From NCBI GenBank assembly GCA_015680685.1, contig MNCI01014943.1, positions 71,723-135,722 on the forward strand: DNA of 64,000 nt, read 5' to 3'. This stretch comes from Gnetum montanum (taxonomy: Eukaryota; Streptophyta; Gnetopsida; Gnetales; Gnetaceae). Position numbers and translations under genes: made by a program. This document shows, in pieces, positions 37,001 through 48,072 of this stretch; position 1 is the first letter of the stretch; each line of letters starts with the position of its first letter. The notes under the pieces were generated by a model. That model did not search any database. It was not told the origin of the DNA and worked only from the letters and a program-made list of their open reading frames with translations.

Positions 37001-37868
37001 GCTGAGCCTGTACAACTTACTGATGACGTCTCGAGAACACCGTGAGGCTATGGTACGCATGTTGACATCCATATCAGTGGATGGCACCCTACCAGCAAAA
37101 GAGGAAGCGATACACACTATCATGTTTCCTTCCGAAGCTGAACAATCCAAGCCTACCTCGCTGACCTTTCTTGACGAGTCCGTCAAAGACGACCCGGAGA
37201 AAGGTCAAGTAACGACTGAGCCTATGTTCATTACCATTCGGGTCGGCCAGTACCGTATCCGGAGGGTGCACGTGGATGATGGCACAGCTGCTAATGTCGT
37301 TCCTTATTCCATAGTGGATAGGCTGGGCTTGGTTAACAAGATCACTCCCACAACTATAACCTGCGTAAAATCGTTCAACGGAGCACGGGTTCAAGTCAAG
37401 GGAATGGTGCGTATTGAGTTTGTGGCGGGGGATCAATTCTCAACCGAAGCCACATTCTTAGTCGTCGAGGAGATGCCTGGTTTCAACTTGATCTTAGGGC
37501 GGTCAAGGTTAGCCCAGCTGGGGGCGGTTTCGTCGCCAATACACTAGGAGATACACCTGCCCTACGCCGGGGGGGAGGTCATCATACGCGGTGACAAGGT
37601 CACCCCCAGGACCGTCAATAACATTGAGGAAGAACGGGGTTTGGAGATTGAAACAACTGACGATCAGTCCCACCTCCAAGCCCCTAAACAAACCGATAAC
37701 AATGACGAAGGACTAGCCTGGGCTGACCTGCCATTTTCGGATGACAGCGTAGAGGAGTCAAATCACAAGCCTCCTCGCCCTTACGCAGCGCTCAACGTGA
37801 AGGCCATTAAGAGACAATTGCGTATCGACGGTTGAACAATGGTCTTTTGCGTGTACCACCATTCTCGT
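34039..37868 (+). pseudogene. Element 4 gag-protease exon
   Basis: From ATG 34039 the frame runs to 35850, where one shift occurs in an ACAACAACA run, then continues to the splice donor at 37868. Parts in order: a Pro/Gln-rich N-terminal region (34384-35200); the capsid domain (35300-35760; LLPGMSLPHFTKYNGEGDP, RKALDWYRALP); a zinc knuckle of Tat type (36200-36300; FCDYHQMCGHDTDYC then LKDDIQRMIDEGHL); a Pro-rich spacer; and the aspartic protease (37210-37530) with active-site DDGTA at 37275-37289 and LILGR. In-frame stops sit at 34285, 34381, 34726, 34897, 34969, 35017, 35173, 36435, 36987, 37545 and 37833. The last would be Arg if TGA came from CGA. The product cannot be made today without readthrough. 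Confidence 0.85.
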
Positions 37869-38039
37869 GTAAGTTAGCACACTCCCCATTTAGCAGCTTC
37901 TTTTGTTTGTTTCAACATACTTTTACGCTATATTTGCTTTCCGGGTTTATGCTTTTCACTTGTTGCGTGTTTTATCGTACTCGCATTGGTCACGCTTTCG
38001 CATTACTTCACGCATTTATACAGCATTACATTTTTGTTA

Positions 38040-38320
38040 CAATTTACGCAGTCGGCCAGCAACAGCCTTAAACTAGTTATACAAAATCAACTGCTTCATA
38101 TTGTTATACGTAATTTACGCAGTCGGCCCGCAACGGCCTTAAACTAGTTATACGAGGTTATCTACAATCATTATTTACGCTTGCTATACAATACGCAACA
38201 AGCCCGCAATGGCCTTAAACTAGTAACGCAGTATTGCATACTATAACCATTTACGCTGGAATACGCAACGCTCCCACAACGGCTTTAAACTAGTTATTAC
38301 GTCCCATCAGTATCACTTAG
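38040..38320 (+). repeat. Four diverged repeats in the intron of element 4
   Basis: Four copies of a unit with CGCAGTCGGCCCGCAACGGC then CTTAAACTAGTTATAC lie at about 38048, 38112, 38190 and 38262, spaced 60-80 bases apart. They sit just past the 3' end of the antisense gene. The core GCCCGCAACGGCCTTAAACT resembles the 3'-region repeat GTCCGCTACGACGTAAAACT at 46.5 kb. Confidence 0.6.
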
Positions 38321-38477
38321 ACAGAATCCTTAGCATATATTTTCACGCTGACGCAGACAAAAGCATAAAAAGTCAAACAGCAAACTAATTACTATTTCAA
38401 ATATCTATTAGGCTTTATAATAATTCATGCAGAACAATACCCAGCCCTACATCAATAAAATTTTGCGTAAATAATAA

Positions 38478-41400
38478 TTACGCATTCCCTCGGCTACCAC
38501 TGTCACCGGTGTCTCTTAGCTCCAGATCTAGCCCCAAAAGGTCGTCCTCCAATGGGCCATCGTTTCTAGGAATTATGCCTTCACGAAAGATTGCCCCTCC
38601 GTGAGGCTCTCGTTCCGGCATTGGCTTCACAGGAGAGCGCTCTTCATCATTACGTTCCTCCTCTGCTTCCTCTGTTTCCTCTCCCAGCCCCTCAACTGGT
38701 GTATTTTCCCTATCTCCTTCCGGTACCTAAACCAAATAACATCAAAAAAATTAGAATAGACAACACATGCCAGAGAACTCTCCAACTAAGTCATGTATAA
38801 ACTTACTCGAGACGGCCCAACTTCCGCAGCAAAGGGGAGCTTGTCCAGGCCAGCCCACAGGCGCTGCATAATCTCGTCCTCCGTCAGGTCTGGCCACACA
38901 TCCTCGCCCAACGTAGCTCCAGCTTTCACCTTCCCTTTCTCCACGCTACTCCAGCGGGGTGGATCTGGGAAGAAGGTAGGGATTGAAGCCTGATTCCAAG
39001 GGAAAACCATTGCCCTCTCTGGGGACGTAGTTACAGTCACTTGTTCTTCGAACTTCTTGAAAGCTTCGGACGCTCCGATGGTGTCCACGAAAACCTCCAG
39101 GGATCAAGCTTTGATAGCAGAATTGCGGTAGTGTTTTCGATAAGCGGCGCTTTCCCTTTTATACAGGTGTTTGTGGTCCTTCTCCTTCTGCCCCCACTCC
39201 TGAACGCTGGCGCAGTAGTCCCTCCAGTCCCGGCTTTTCTAAGCTAGGAGTTCAATTTGCATCCTCTGCTCTACTAACGCCTGACTAGTCTGTATGCTGT
39301 TCTTGATAGCTGTCCAATAACGGGAGTGATCGATAACAGCAGTACGCCAGTCTTCATCCCCTGTCACTCGAGCCTGTAGGAATTCGTACCACACCCTTAG
39401 GTCCTCGACTTCTTTGGTCAAGGACTCAACCCTCTGCTCTAACCACTGCAGCCTTTTCCATAGGCTTTCATTAACGCCCCTGCTTTTCCATACAGAGCAT
39501 GTCGAGCATAACACACATTTACGTATTTCCTCATAAATGTGACGTGGCACAACTGCCCCATCAGATGGGGGCTTCGCTGTGTCCAAATCAATGGGCTCCG
39601 CGGGATCCCATCGGAGGTGAGCTCCTAACAGAAAACAAGCATCAATATGGATGACACATTACTAAGACATTATGTCGTAAACTCATTGCGGCTATAACAT
39701 ACCAGCACCAGGTTCGATGCGCTCCAAACGCTCGACCATGTCACTAACGACGCCTTCCATGAAGGCAAATTTGTCGGGGAAGTCTCTCCATATTTTGCTC
39801 ATAGCAGTAGATGTAAACGCATCTTCCTCCCCTGTAGCGTAATTTGGTTAGACACCCCATCTATTAACAAGATCTTTCAAACACGCTAACGCACTCATTA
39901 CCTCTGCCGGTGACAGTGGCGATTTCATCAACATCTTCCATATTTTTTTGCCTTCCACGCACCTCAGCCTTTACACGGCTTCCGCTAGCAGCTGGGGCCG
40001 CCTCATGCACTGGAACCTGCACATGGCTCATATTAACAGCTGGGGCCTCTTCTTCCAAAATTGAGGCCCCCTCCCCACGGCTTAGCACCATCGCCCCTGT
40101 CTCAGGGGTCAATTGCCCTATCATTTTTACTGTTTACACCACCACACGTTAGCATATAACGCCAGGCCATCTAAATAAAACATTGCATATTACAATCCTT
40201 TCACACTTACCAAGCGGAGGCTTGTTCCGCTAAACCTCGACCGCAACAGTTTGGCCTGCGTTACCCCCAGGGGCCTCGGCTAGACAGAGCCTCTTGCGCC
40301 GAGCTGCCGGTTCCACAATTTCTTCCGCCACGCGCTTCCCTCGCGAGGCGTCGCCGGTGTAGGTAGGCATTATCCCGCCCACACTGTCGAGACCTCGCAC
40401 TTGGGGCGTCGCCAAGTCTTTAGTCGTTACAGACAATGACTCCCCAATTCCTTCTGGCGGATCCTGCCCACGGGTAGTGCTGAGAATGTGGGCAATCCAA
40501 GGTCTGGACAGCTGGTCTCGGTCTTGCTGTCCCCAGATCCCATTCCTCTGGATGACCAGAAACTCAGTGAATCCCCGGAGGCAAGCTATGAAAAAGGCGT
40601 AATGCACATTAAAGCGAGACTCAAGCTTCTTGCGAAGCTTGACCATTTCGCTGCGTAGTCCCTTGGCCAAATGGTTTGCCCAATCGAACCGGGTTCCCTC
40701 CTCCAAAACCTCTCTCATAATGTGGGTCTATTCTACAGAGAAGAACTTCGCTTGCGAGAGGGTTTTGGGGAAAGTCCGGGCCCGAAAAAGGGGATAAAAT
40801 GTCTTGGCGGCGCCCATCTCGAATTTCTCACAAGGAAACCCTTTGGTCTCTTTTGGGATCCTCACCCACTCCTTCAGAAACTCCTGGAATCTAGGGCTCC
40901 TCTTGGTCTTCACCTTTATGGGAAGGCCGTTCGAGGGCACGCCAAACAGGTCCACGAAGAGCTGAGCGTCGATATCGAAACTTACGCGCACGTTATGCAC
41001 GCGCGTGCAAAAACGCTCCGCCTTCTCGCTGAAGGAGTTGACCAAAGCTATCATTTCACTGGCGGGGACATCAGGGGTCACAGCCAAAAATAGGTGCATT
41101 AGCCCTGCTGCCCGGATCTTGGCAATCACCGCGACTGGGGCCGCCGAGTGGCCGAGCCAACGCTGTGCATCCTTAATATCACCGTAACGAAAGAGGACAT
41201 CCCTCGCCTTGCGGCCGAAAATCGTAAGGGTAATCTCTCGGGATTCCCTGACTGAACAGTATAAAACGCAAGTCAAAAATGCAAGTCAAATAAAAAATGT
41301 TTTACGTAATGTCCACAACTCACAACTATACGCATAACATTAGAACATCCAACGGCCTTACCAGGTCCGAAGGGAAAAGGGAACGATGGTAGGTCCCTCT

Positions 41401-42593
41401 GTATGTCCTCAACTGTAAGAGGCGAATCTGAGGTCCAGTCATCGTGCAGCCACCCGAGCTCCTAGCAATTCTTAAAAGGACGCTCATAGCGGGTGTGATA
41501 CTCACGCATCTCATGGCCAATTTGCCCTATAACACCGGCACGCACGTTGTTAGTTGCGGTAAACGCCATTATTGCTGTTTTGGCCTAGGCCAACGCATCA
41601 CTATCTCCGATTAACCTGTTATCATGTATGAAAAACCTGTACCATACAGCGTAGGCTTAATTTACATTTTTGCACATAGACTTCTCCTACACTTCACATC
41701 GATAACAAACATCATAACAGTAACAAAGACAATACATTTGGCAGAATCTACTTACCCGCCCGCGTAGTACACCGTGCCTTGTGGGTTCTGGAAGTAGGTT
41801 GAAACATAGCGGGCCACGAACAGCGTGTTATATGCATGATAACAACTGAAACGGGCCATTTCCTAGATCCAGCGTAGACTCCTCAGGCCTCAGGCGCTGA
41901 GCGCTTGATCCTCAGGATGACCCGTATCGATGGCCCCATCTATCAAATAAGCCAGAATCCCCTCTGCAGACCCCGCCAACAGGTGCTCTAGAATGGCACT
42001 GGCCACATCACTGGTCACATTAGACCAGAAAATAATGCTGAAGTTGCGCAGTAAGAACTGCAGGAACTCCAGCGCCCCCTTTCGGAACCAGATGGCCTTC
42101 CCCTGCACTCGCGTGTGCGAAGAAGGGACATTGGGGACGATGGGGTTTACCCAACACAAAACCCCGATGATGTCTAACACAATCAGAATAGGCTTCAACA
42201 CGACACTGTACAGAAAACACGCTACGTGAATCGACGCCTAGATTTATCGTTGCATCATTAATACAGAAACGCTACACATCATGCTTAGCTATCTATGTGG
42301 AAATCGCCCAAACCCTTACAACAGCGCAAGGTCCATCTCTGACAACGGTGATAAACGCAACCATACCAAACCCTCGTTGTAACGCAAGGTCCATAACCTG
42401 AAAACCTCATTCATACGAAGAATGCTGTATAGCGCAAACGCTGAAATAGCACGAGCATGCAAAGAATGACCTACCGATTCAAAGGTGTCAGGTCACGCAC
42501 TTCGACCACAGCCTGTTGAACATGCGCCAAGTTCTCCTGTACCTCGTCGATTTTAGCCAATTTAGTGTTCTTCTTCTTCGTCTTAGGCGCCAT
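38478..42593 (-). pseudogene. Antisense eight-exon chimeric gene inside element 4 intron
   Basis: Exons on the minus strand: 42593-42475, 42205-41756, 41615-41362, 41251-40211, 40129-39902, 39831-39703, 39624-38807 and 38726-38478. Every junction is GT-AG and the phases agree, giving 1,096 codons from MAPKTKKKN to GSRGNA-stop. Exon 2 begins like an FCP1/HAD phosphatase (KPILIVLDIIGVLC, then GALEFLQFLL and IIFWSNVTSD); the second catalytic Asp of DxDG is Ile, so activity is doubtful. Exons 3-4 resemble the globular part of plant retroelement accessory proteins (VHNVRVSFD, LFGVPSNGLP, HYAFFIACLRG) and include a RRKR basic patch. Exon 7 is a coiled coil (LWKRLQWLEQRVESLTKEVE). Exon 8 is acidic. 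Eight in-frame stops occur (TGA 41890, 39104; TAG 41863, 41585, 41462, 40728, 40230, 39239), all explicable as C-to-T changes. Splicing is predicted, not observed. The function is unknown. Confidence 0.72.
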
Positions 42594-42984
42594 TATCACA
42601 GCTTCAACACTTGCACAGCTTTGCACCTTCAAACCTGCTGCTCTTCTTGCTCTTGCTAGAAAATACTTGCGAATTTGAACACACAATAGCCAACAGCCCG
42701 TTCTAACCAAAAAACCGCCTATTTGTATGCGAGAATCACCGACTTGATATCCGATTTCAGCGGCACCTTCCTGAAACGGAACCCGAAAATCAAGATATTA
42801 ATGCGGTTGATATCGCACGCACCGCTGTCCGAAATGACGTTAAACTACCACATATTATCGCCTCGTAATCGGGTAGCATTGATTACAACTTCATTACAAA
42901 ATTCAAAATTCTGTTAGCTTTCCACGTTTGCTAGCCATCATGTCATGTTCTTCCTAACCATTTACGCACTTTGCGGTTTTGCAG

Positions 42985-45900
42985 GACAAACAAATGGATG
43001 CAACACTATCAACACCTTTAACCCTGATTGGCCCATACGGAAAGGTAGTTAGGCAATTCGATCCCGCGTTTATAGACGATAACCTCCCCTTAGAAGACGT
43101 AACTATAGCTGTGTCGGAGATGTCCCCGGAATGGCCAGAACAGTTGATGCGCACGCTAGACTTGGAGGCTGGGGACATAACCGAAGACCCCCTTAATGAA
43201 GTCTCTATCGTTACGCATAAGGGCAAAGCTAAAACGCTTAAAGTCAGTTCCTTGTTAGAACGAGAAACGCACGATGCCGTAATACAGGTCCTGCAAGACA
43301 ACATCACTGTCTTCGCATGGTCATACGAGGATATGCCTGGACTAGATCCCAAGCTAATCCAACATAACATTATCTTGGATCCATAGATCAAAGCAGTTAG
43401 GCAAAAAGCACGCAAAATCAAGCCAGAGATCGCGCTAGCCGTGCGTAATGAAATCACCAAGCTATACCAGGCTGGTTTCATTCATGCAGTCGATTACTCG
43501 GACTGGGTATCCAACATTGTGGTCGTGTCGAAGAAGACAGGGAGTATACGCATTTGCATAGACTTCCAATATTTGAACAAGGCCACAATCAAAGATAATT
43601 TCCCGCTCCCGAGTATCGATCAACTAGTCGATACAATAGCTGGGCATGCACTCCTATCATTCATGGATGGCTTCTCTGGTTATAACCAGATTCGCATTAA
43701 CCCAGAACATCAATTAACTACAACATTCATGACACCCTAGGGTACCTTTTGCTATACTATGATGCCATTTGGTCTGAAGAACGCTGGAGCCACGTATCAA
43801 TGGGCCATGACATACATCTTTAGCGACTACCTCTTAGAGAGACTGAATGATTATGTAGACGATATAGCTGTGAAGTCTTTAAAGTCTGAGGATCATTCAG
43901 AAGATCTGGAGTTAGTCCTTAAAAGATGCTCCAAATACGAGCTCCGGCTTAACCCGAAGAAGTGCGTATTCGGAGTCAAAACCGGACGCATGTTGGGGTT
44001 TGTGGTATCGGAAGCCGGCATACGAGTTGACCCTGACAAGGTCAAAGCCATTGTCGAGCTAACACCTCCGACAGACCTCAAGTAATTACGCGGGTTACAG
44101 GGACGCTTGCAGTTCATACGCCGATTCATCTCGAGATTAACCGACAAGCTGCACCCTATGCAACACCTGCTAAAGAAGGGGGTTAATTTCGAATGGACGG
44201 AGGATTGCCAACATGCGTTTGATAGCATTAAACAGGAACTCCAACATTTACCCACGGTTTTCCCGCCACAAAGGGACTTGCCATTTTACATTTACCTCGC
44301 AACTTCGGACGTAGCGTTAGCAGCATTGCTTTGTCAAAAGAGAAACGATGGGTCCGAAGTGCCTATCTACTACCTAAGCCATGCTCTGTATGCGTATGAA
44401 ACGAGGTATAATAAAGTCGAGCGTAATTGCCTAGCATTAGTTTTTACGCTCAAAAAGTGTAGACATTACCTTTTTCGTAGCCAGGTTAACATTATTTGCA
44501 AAAACAACATCCTTAGAACCATCACGCATAATTTGTACGAAAGCAGTAGGATCGCTCGTTGGAAAGCTATTACCGCAGAATTTGATCTGCACTATGTTGG
44601 CCAATATTCCACGAAGGGGGAAGCGATAGCCGACCAGTTAGCAACATCACCGGTTAACAACCAAGCCACAATAGAGCCCGAATTCCCTGACGAACATGTA
44701 CATAGTCTAAGCCCTGTCTCAACAGGCCTCGAAGCAATGTTGTACTTCGATGGAGCTTCAACTGCTAGAGGTGGCAGTGCTGCCACTGTTATTACGCTAT
44801 CGCCTGAGGATGTGCGTCTACACGCTTACTGCTTGACCTTCCCCTGTACGAACAATGTGGCAGAGTACGAGGGGCTCCTCAGGGGATTATTAACTGCCGG
44901 TGGACTCAACATTCAACACCTGGCGATCAGGGGCGATTCGATGCTTGTCATAAATCAAATCACTGGAGTCTATGCCTGCAAGGCTGTACATTTGCAGCCC
45001 TACTGCGATCAGGCTAAAGATCTTCTGAGGCGATTTACGACCTTCGACGCCCAACACGTCCCACGCACTGACAACACGCTGGCCGACGCACTGGCCACCC
45101 TGGCTTTACACGTACCTTCACACCTGTTCAACACTTGCCCTGCATTAATTACAGACTACGCAGATCCTATCATCTGGGCGGCGTAAATCTCCTCTCTTCT
45201 CGAGGAAGGCACGCCTGAATGGTACGACAATATTAAAACTTATCTTTTACAGGGTAAGTTACCGGCTACATTAACACGCGCACAGAAAGACGCAATCCGT
45301 AAGCGGGCTAGGCAATACGTCATCATCGAAGACAGCACTCTCTGTAGATGCTCCTTTGATGGCATGTTGCTTACCTGCGCTGACAAAGACCAAGCACAAC
45401 ACATAGTTGGCGAAGTTCACAAGGGACTATGCGGTGGCCACGTAGCACCACGGGCTATGGCCCTAAAAATCCGTCGTTTAGGATACTACTGGCCACACAT
45501 GGAAAAAGACTGCCTGACAAAGGTTAAAACTTGTGACACGTGTCAGCGTCATGCAAACCTCATCCGCGTGTCACCCACAGAATTGCATAAAACGCAGATA
45601 ACATGGCCATTTCAACGATGGGGACTGGACATCATAGGACCCATCACGCCAAAATCTTCTGCAGGGCATAGCTTCATTATTACTGCTACTGAGTATTTTA
45701 TGAAGTGGGTAGAAGCTGTCCCCCTGCGAAAAATCACATCCCAACAGGTCTGCCATTTTATCTTGGACAACATAGTAATCCGATTTGGTCTCCCGATGAC
45801 TATTGTGACCGACAATGGGCCACAATTTAGTAGCGCGGAAACCAAGTCCTTCTGTGATAACCTGGGTATTAGATAGTCTTTTTCCTCCTCCTATTACCCG

Positions 45901-46461
45901 CAGGCAAATGGTCAAGCTGAAGCATCGAACAAGATAGTCATCAATCTGCTCAAGAAAATGCTCGACAGCAACAAGAGACGGTGGCATGATAAAATCCTCT
46001 ATGTGTTATCGGCGTACGGTACTACATGTAGGACAGCTATAGGTAGTACGCCTTATAGCCTGGTTTACGGATCTGAAGCAGTGCTACCTCTCGAATTGCA
46101 AATTCCTTCTCTGAGAATGGTCCTCTCCACCATTATAAATGAGGCTCAACACACTGAGGCTCGGATAATGGATTTGGATTCAGTAGAAGAGAAGTGGATA
46201 CAGGCTCTTGATACGATTGAGAAATATCAAGATAAACAAAGACAGAAGCATCATCACAACCTTCAGCAGCGCCCGATCAAGAAAGGAGACCTAGTCCTCA
46301 AAGCCGTGCGTGAGCCGACAGGCAAGTTCTTAGCGAATTGGGAAGGTCCTTTCTCGGTGGTCGTCGCATATAGCAACGAAGCTTTCAGACTAGCAGACAT
46401 CAATGGAAATGAACTACCAAACCCTGTAAATCATGTATATCTGAAGCGGTATTACATTTAG
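42985..46461 (+). pseudogene. Element 4 pol exon: RT, RNase H, second RNase H, integrase
   Basis: One continuous frame of 3,477 bases, broken only by stops at 43384, 43738, 44083, 45184 and 45874, with no frameshift. RT spans about 43430-44090 with the catalytic YVDD at 43852-43863 and MPFGLKNAGATYQ before it. The first RNase H (44270-44560) has the weak LYLAVTD-like form (here IYLATSD) typical of the Tat lineage. A second, archaeal-type RNase H follows (44740-45120; YFDGAS, NNVAEYEGLL, RGDSMLVI, TDNTLADALA). Integrase has an HHCC finger (45400-45560; VHKGLCGGH and CDTCQRH) and Asp 45628, Asp 45811 and Glu 45919 of the DDE triad. It ends NHVYLKRYYI. The stop at 45874 interrupts the integrase core and the one at 43738 the RT core. 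Confidence 0.92.
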
Positions 46462-46488
46462 CAGTATCTACAGCGCGAGTAATCAGGT

Positions 46489-46980
46489 ATGACAGTACTC
46501 GTCCGCTACGACGTAAAACTGGCACCGCGCGTCCGCTACGACGTAAAACTGGCACTGATCGTTCGCTACGACGTAAAACTGGCATGCCCTGCACGCGTCC
46601 GCCACGATGCTAAACTGGCAAGTGGTAACCGTCCGCTACGACGTAAAACTGGTAATGTTGTACCAGTCCGCTAAGATGAAAAACTGGCATCTTTTGCACG
46701 CGTCCTCCACGACGCTAAACTAGCACGGGTAAGTAGCCGTCTACTGAGACGTAAAACCAACACAGATCTATCCCTGGGTCATGACGCGAAACTGACATCC
46801 ATAGCATGGTCTGCTGAGACCATAAATCAGACACGCCACCGTCCGCTACGACGTAAAACTAGCACTTCTTGGTCTGCCCGGACTTTAAACTGGGACCATG
46901 GTCTGCTGAGACTTAAAACCAGTAACGGTAGTCTACCAGGACTTAAAACTGGGACTTACAGACTGCTACCATGTAAATCA
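46489..46980 (+). repeat. Minisatellite-like repeats in the 3' region of element 4
   Basis: About 15 copies of a spaced unit CGTCCGCTACGACGTAAAAC-TGGCA follow the integrase stop. The first six are close copies; later ones drift to GGTCTGCTGAGACTTAAAACC-like forms. Variable tandem repeats here are known for Tat/Ogre elements and can seed satellite DNA. A short frame across them is repeat-driven, not a gene. Confidence 0.85.
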
Positions 46981-48057
46981 AGCGAGTGTGATCATCTCTG
47001 TACAGCTGCACAGCCAACAGGGTGGGATTCTGAGACAGTCCCAACGTCGCCACCCCACCGGCATCCTACTGACTCCTCGGATAAGCTAAGAGGCATCTTA
47101 CTGATCCCTTGGAGATGCCGCCGCCGTGTCCATCGCAGTGGTAGTACCTCCAAGAGTTTAGTCTCGCCAGCCGGAGCCCCAACGAAATCCTCGTCGGCGA
47201 CGGCCTCGGGAAGCTCCGCCAATCATCGCTATCGGACACCCACTTCGCAAATTCATCTGGCTGGTTCCTTGTGCAAACAGTTAGCTGCACTGTGTCTGAT
47301 GCCTTTTGGCAAAGATATGCTGGGCCAATCGTCAGGATTGGCGGCTCCGCCCGCATGCTCTGGCTCCTTCTTTATAGCCCAATCGCTCTATCTCACATCA
47401 AATAGCATTCATTTCAAGAACCTCGCCTCTTGTTCATGAGCAATGGTGTCCTCTGTTTTCTTTGGTGGTTGCAGGTTACTTGCCTTGGAGACTGTCATCC
47501 AAAGGTGTGTCCATCTGAGCGGTGAAGTACAACAGCGTGTTGAAGTGGCTGCTTGGGTTCGCCCGACCATTTAGATCTGCATACCTCTACCTCTCACAAA
47601 TCCTATCCTTAGCTCTTGTTTCCCTTCATCCCCACCACCCGCTTCCCACACGCAAAAGCTACATACGCAAGCATTTACTTTCCGCACTCACGCTAGCAGA
47701 GACATCGCAGAAAGTGATGCGCAACGCTCCTTCTGCAAGCATTCCTGCTACAATTTGTAACAGAGAAATCTCAGATTGATGTGCTACGCTCGTCTGAAAG
47801 CATTCCTGTTGACACAAATGAGCGTACATTTCTGTGCGTACGAGCGTATTTCATGCCCCTACCATCATAACTCATTTTGCTTCTTCCCTGAACCTGTTTC
47901 TACTTATATCCCTCTGTCTCCTAAACCTGCTGGCTTTGCTCTTCCATGTCGACAGGGCAACACTAGAGTAGCCATGGATAGACGCTGTTCTTGCTTCTGC
48001 CAATTCGGTGTTTTGCATTCTTTGTCGACGTCTTTCGGGCAAGCCCTCAAACCGTCA
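46981..48057 (+). other. 3' non-coding region of element 4
   Basis: It is more GC-rich than its surroundings up to about 47400. An antisense open frame of 96 codons (47356-47066; contains CTRNQPDEFAKWVSDSDDW) has protein-like composition but no family I recognise. Plus-strand frames at 47522-48075 look incidental. Confidence 0.4.
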
Positions 48058-48072
48058 ACAAAGAGGGGCCAT
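48058..48072 (+). promoter_or_regulatory. Polypurine tract of element 4
   Basis: ACAAAGAGGGGCCAT lies directly before the TG of the right LTR, the normal plus-strand primer position. Confidence 0.65.

Larger units (their letters stand above)
37869..42984 (+). other. Sense-strand intron between protease and RT of element 4
   Basis: The donor is CGT|GTAAGT at 37869 and the acceptor TTTTGCAG|GAC at 42984. Both sides are phase 0, so splicing joins the protease exon to the RT exon in frame (YHHSR then DKQMDATL). Ogre elements are known to carry an intron in this place; here it is 5,116 bp long and contains an antisense gene. Retaining or splicing it would separate Gag-Pro from the full Gag-Pol product. 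Confidence 0.75.

Noticed and set aside
36555-37186. Minus-strand frames of 111 and 130 codons opposite gag-protease of element 4
   Set aside because: They are shadows of the sense frame, without splice logic or family motifs, unlike the antisense gene at 38.5-42.6 kb.
34381-45876. The many in-frame TAG codons in element 4 as evidence of TAG recoding to Gln
   Set aside because: TAA and TGA also occur at CAA and CGA positions, and the host gene in the window ends normally. C-to-T decay explains all three without a new code.
46489-46674. 61-codon plus-strand frame with repeated RYDVKLA words
   Set aside because: It is produced by translating the GTCCGCTACGACGTAAAACT repeats in the 3' region of element 4.
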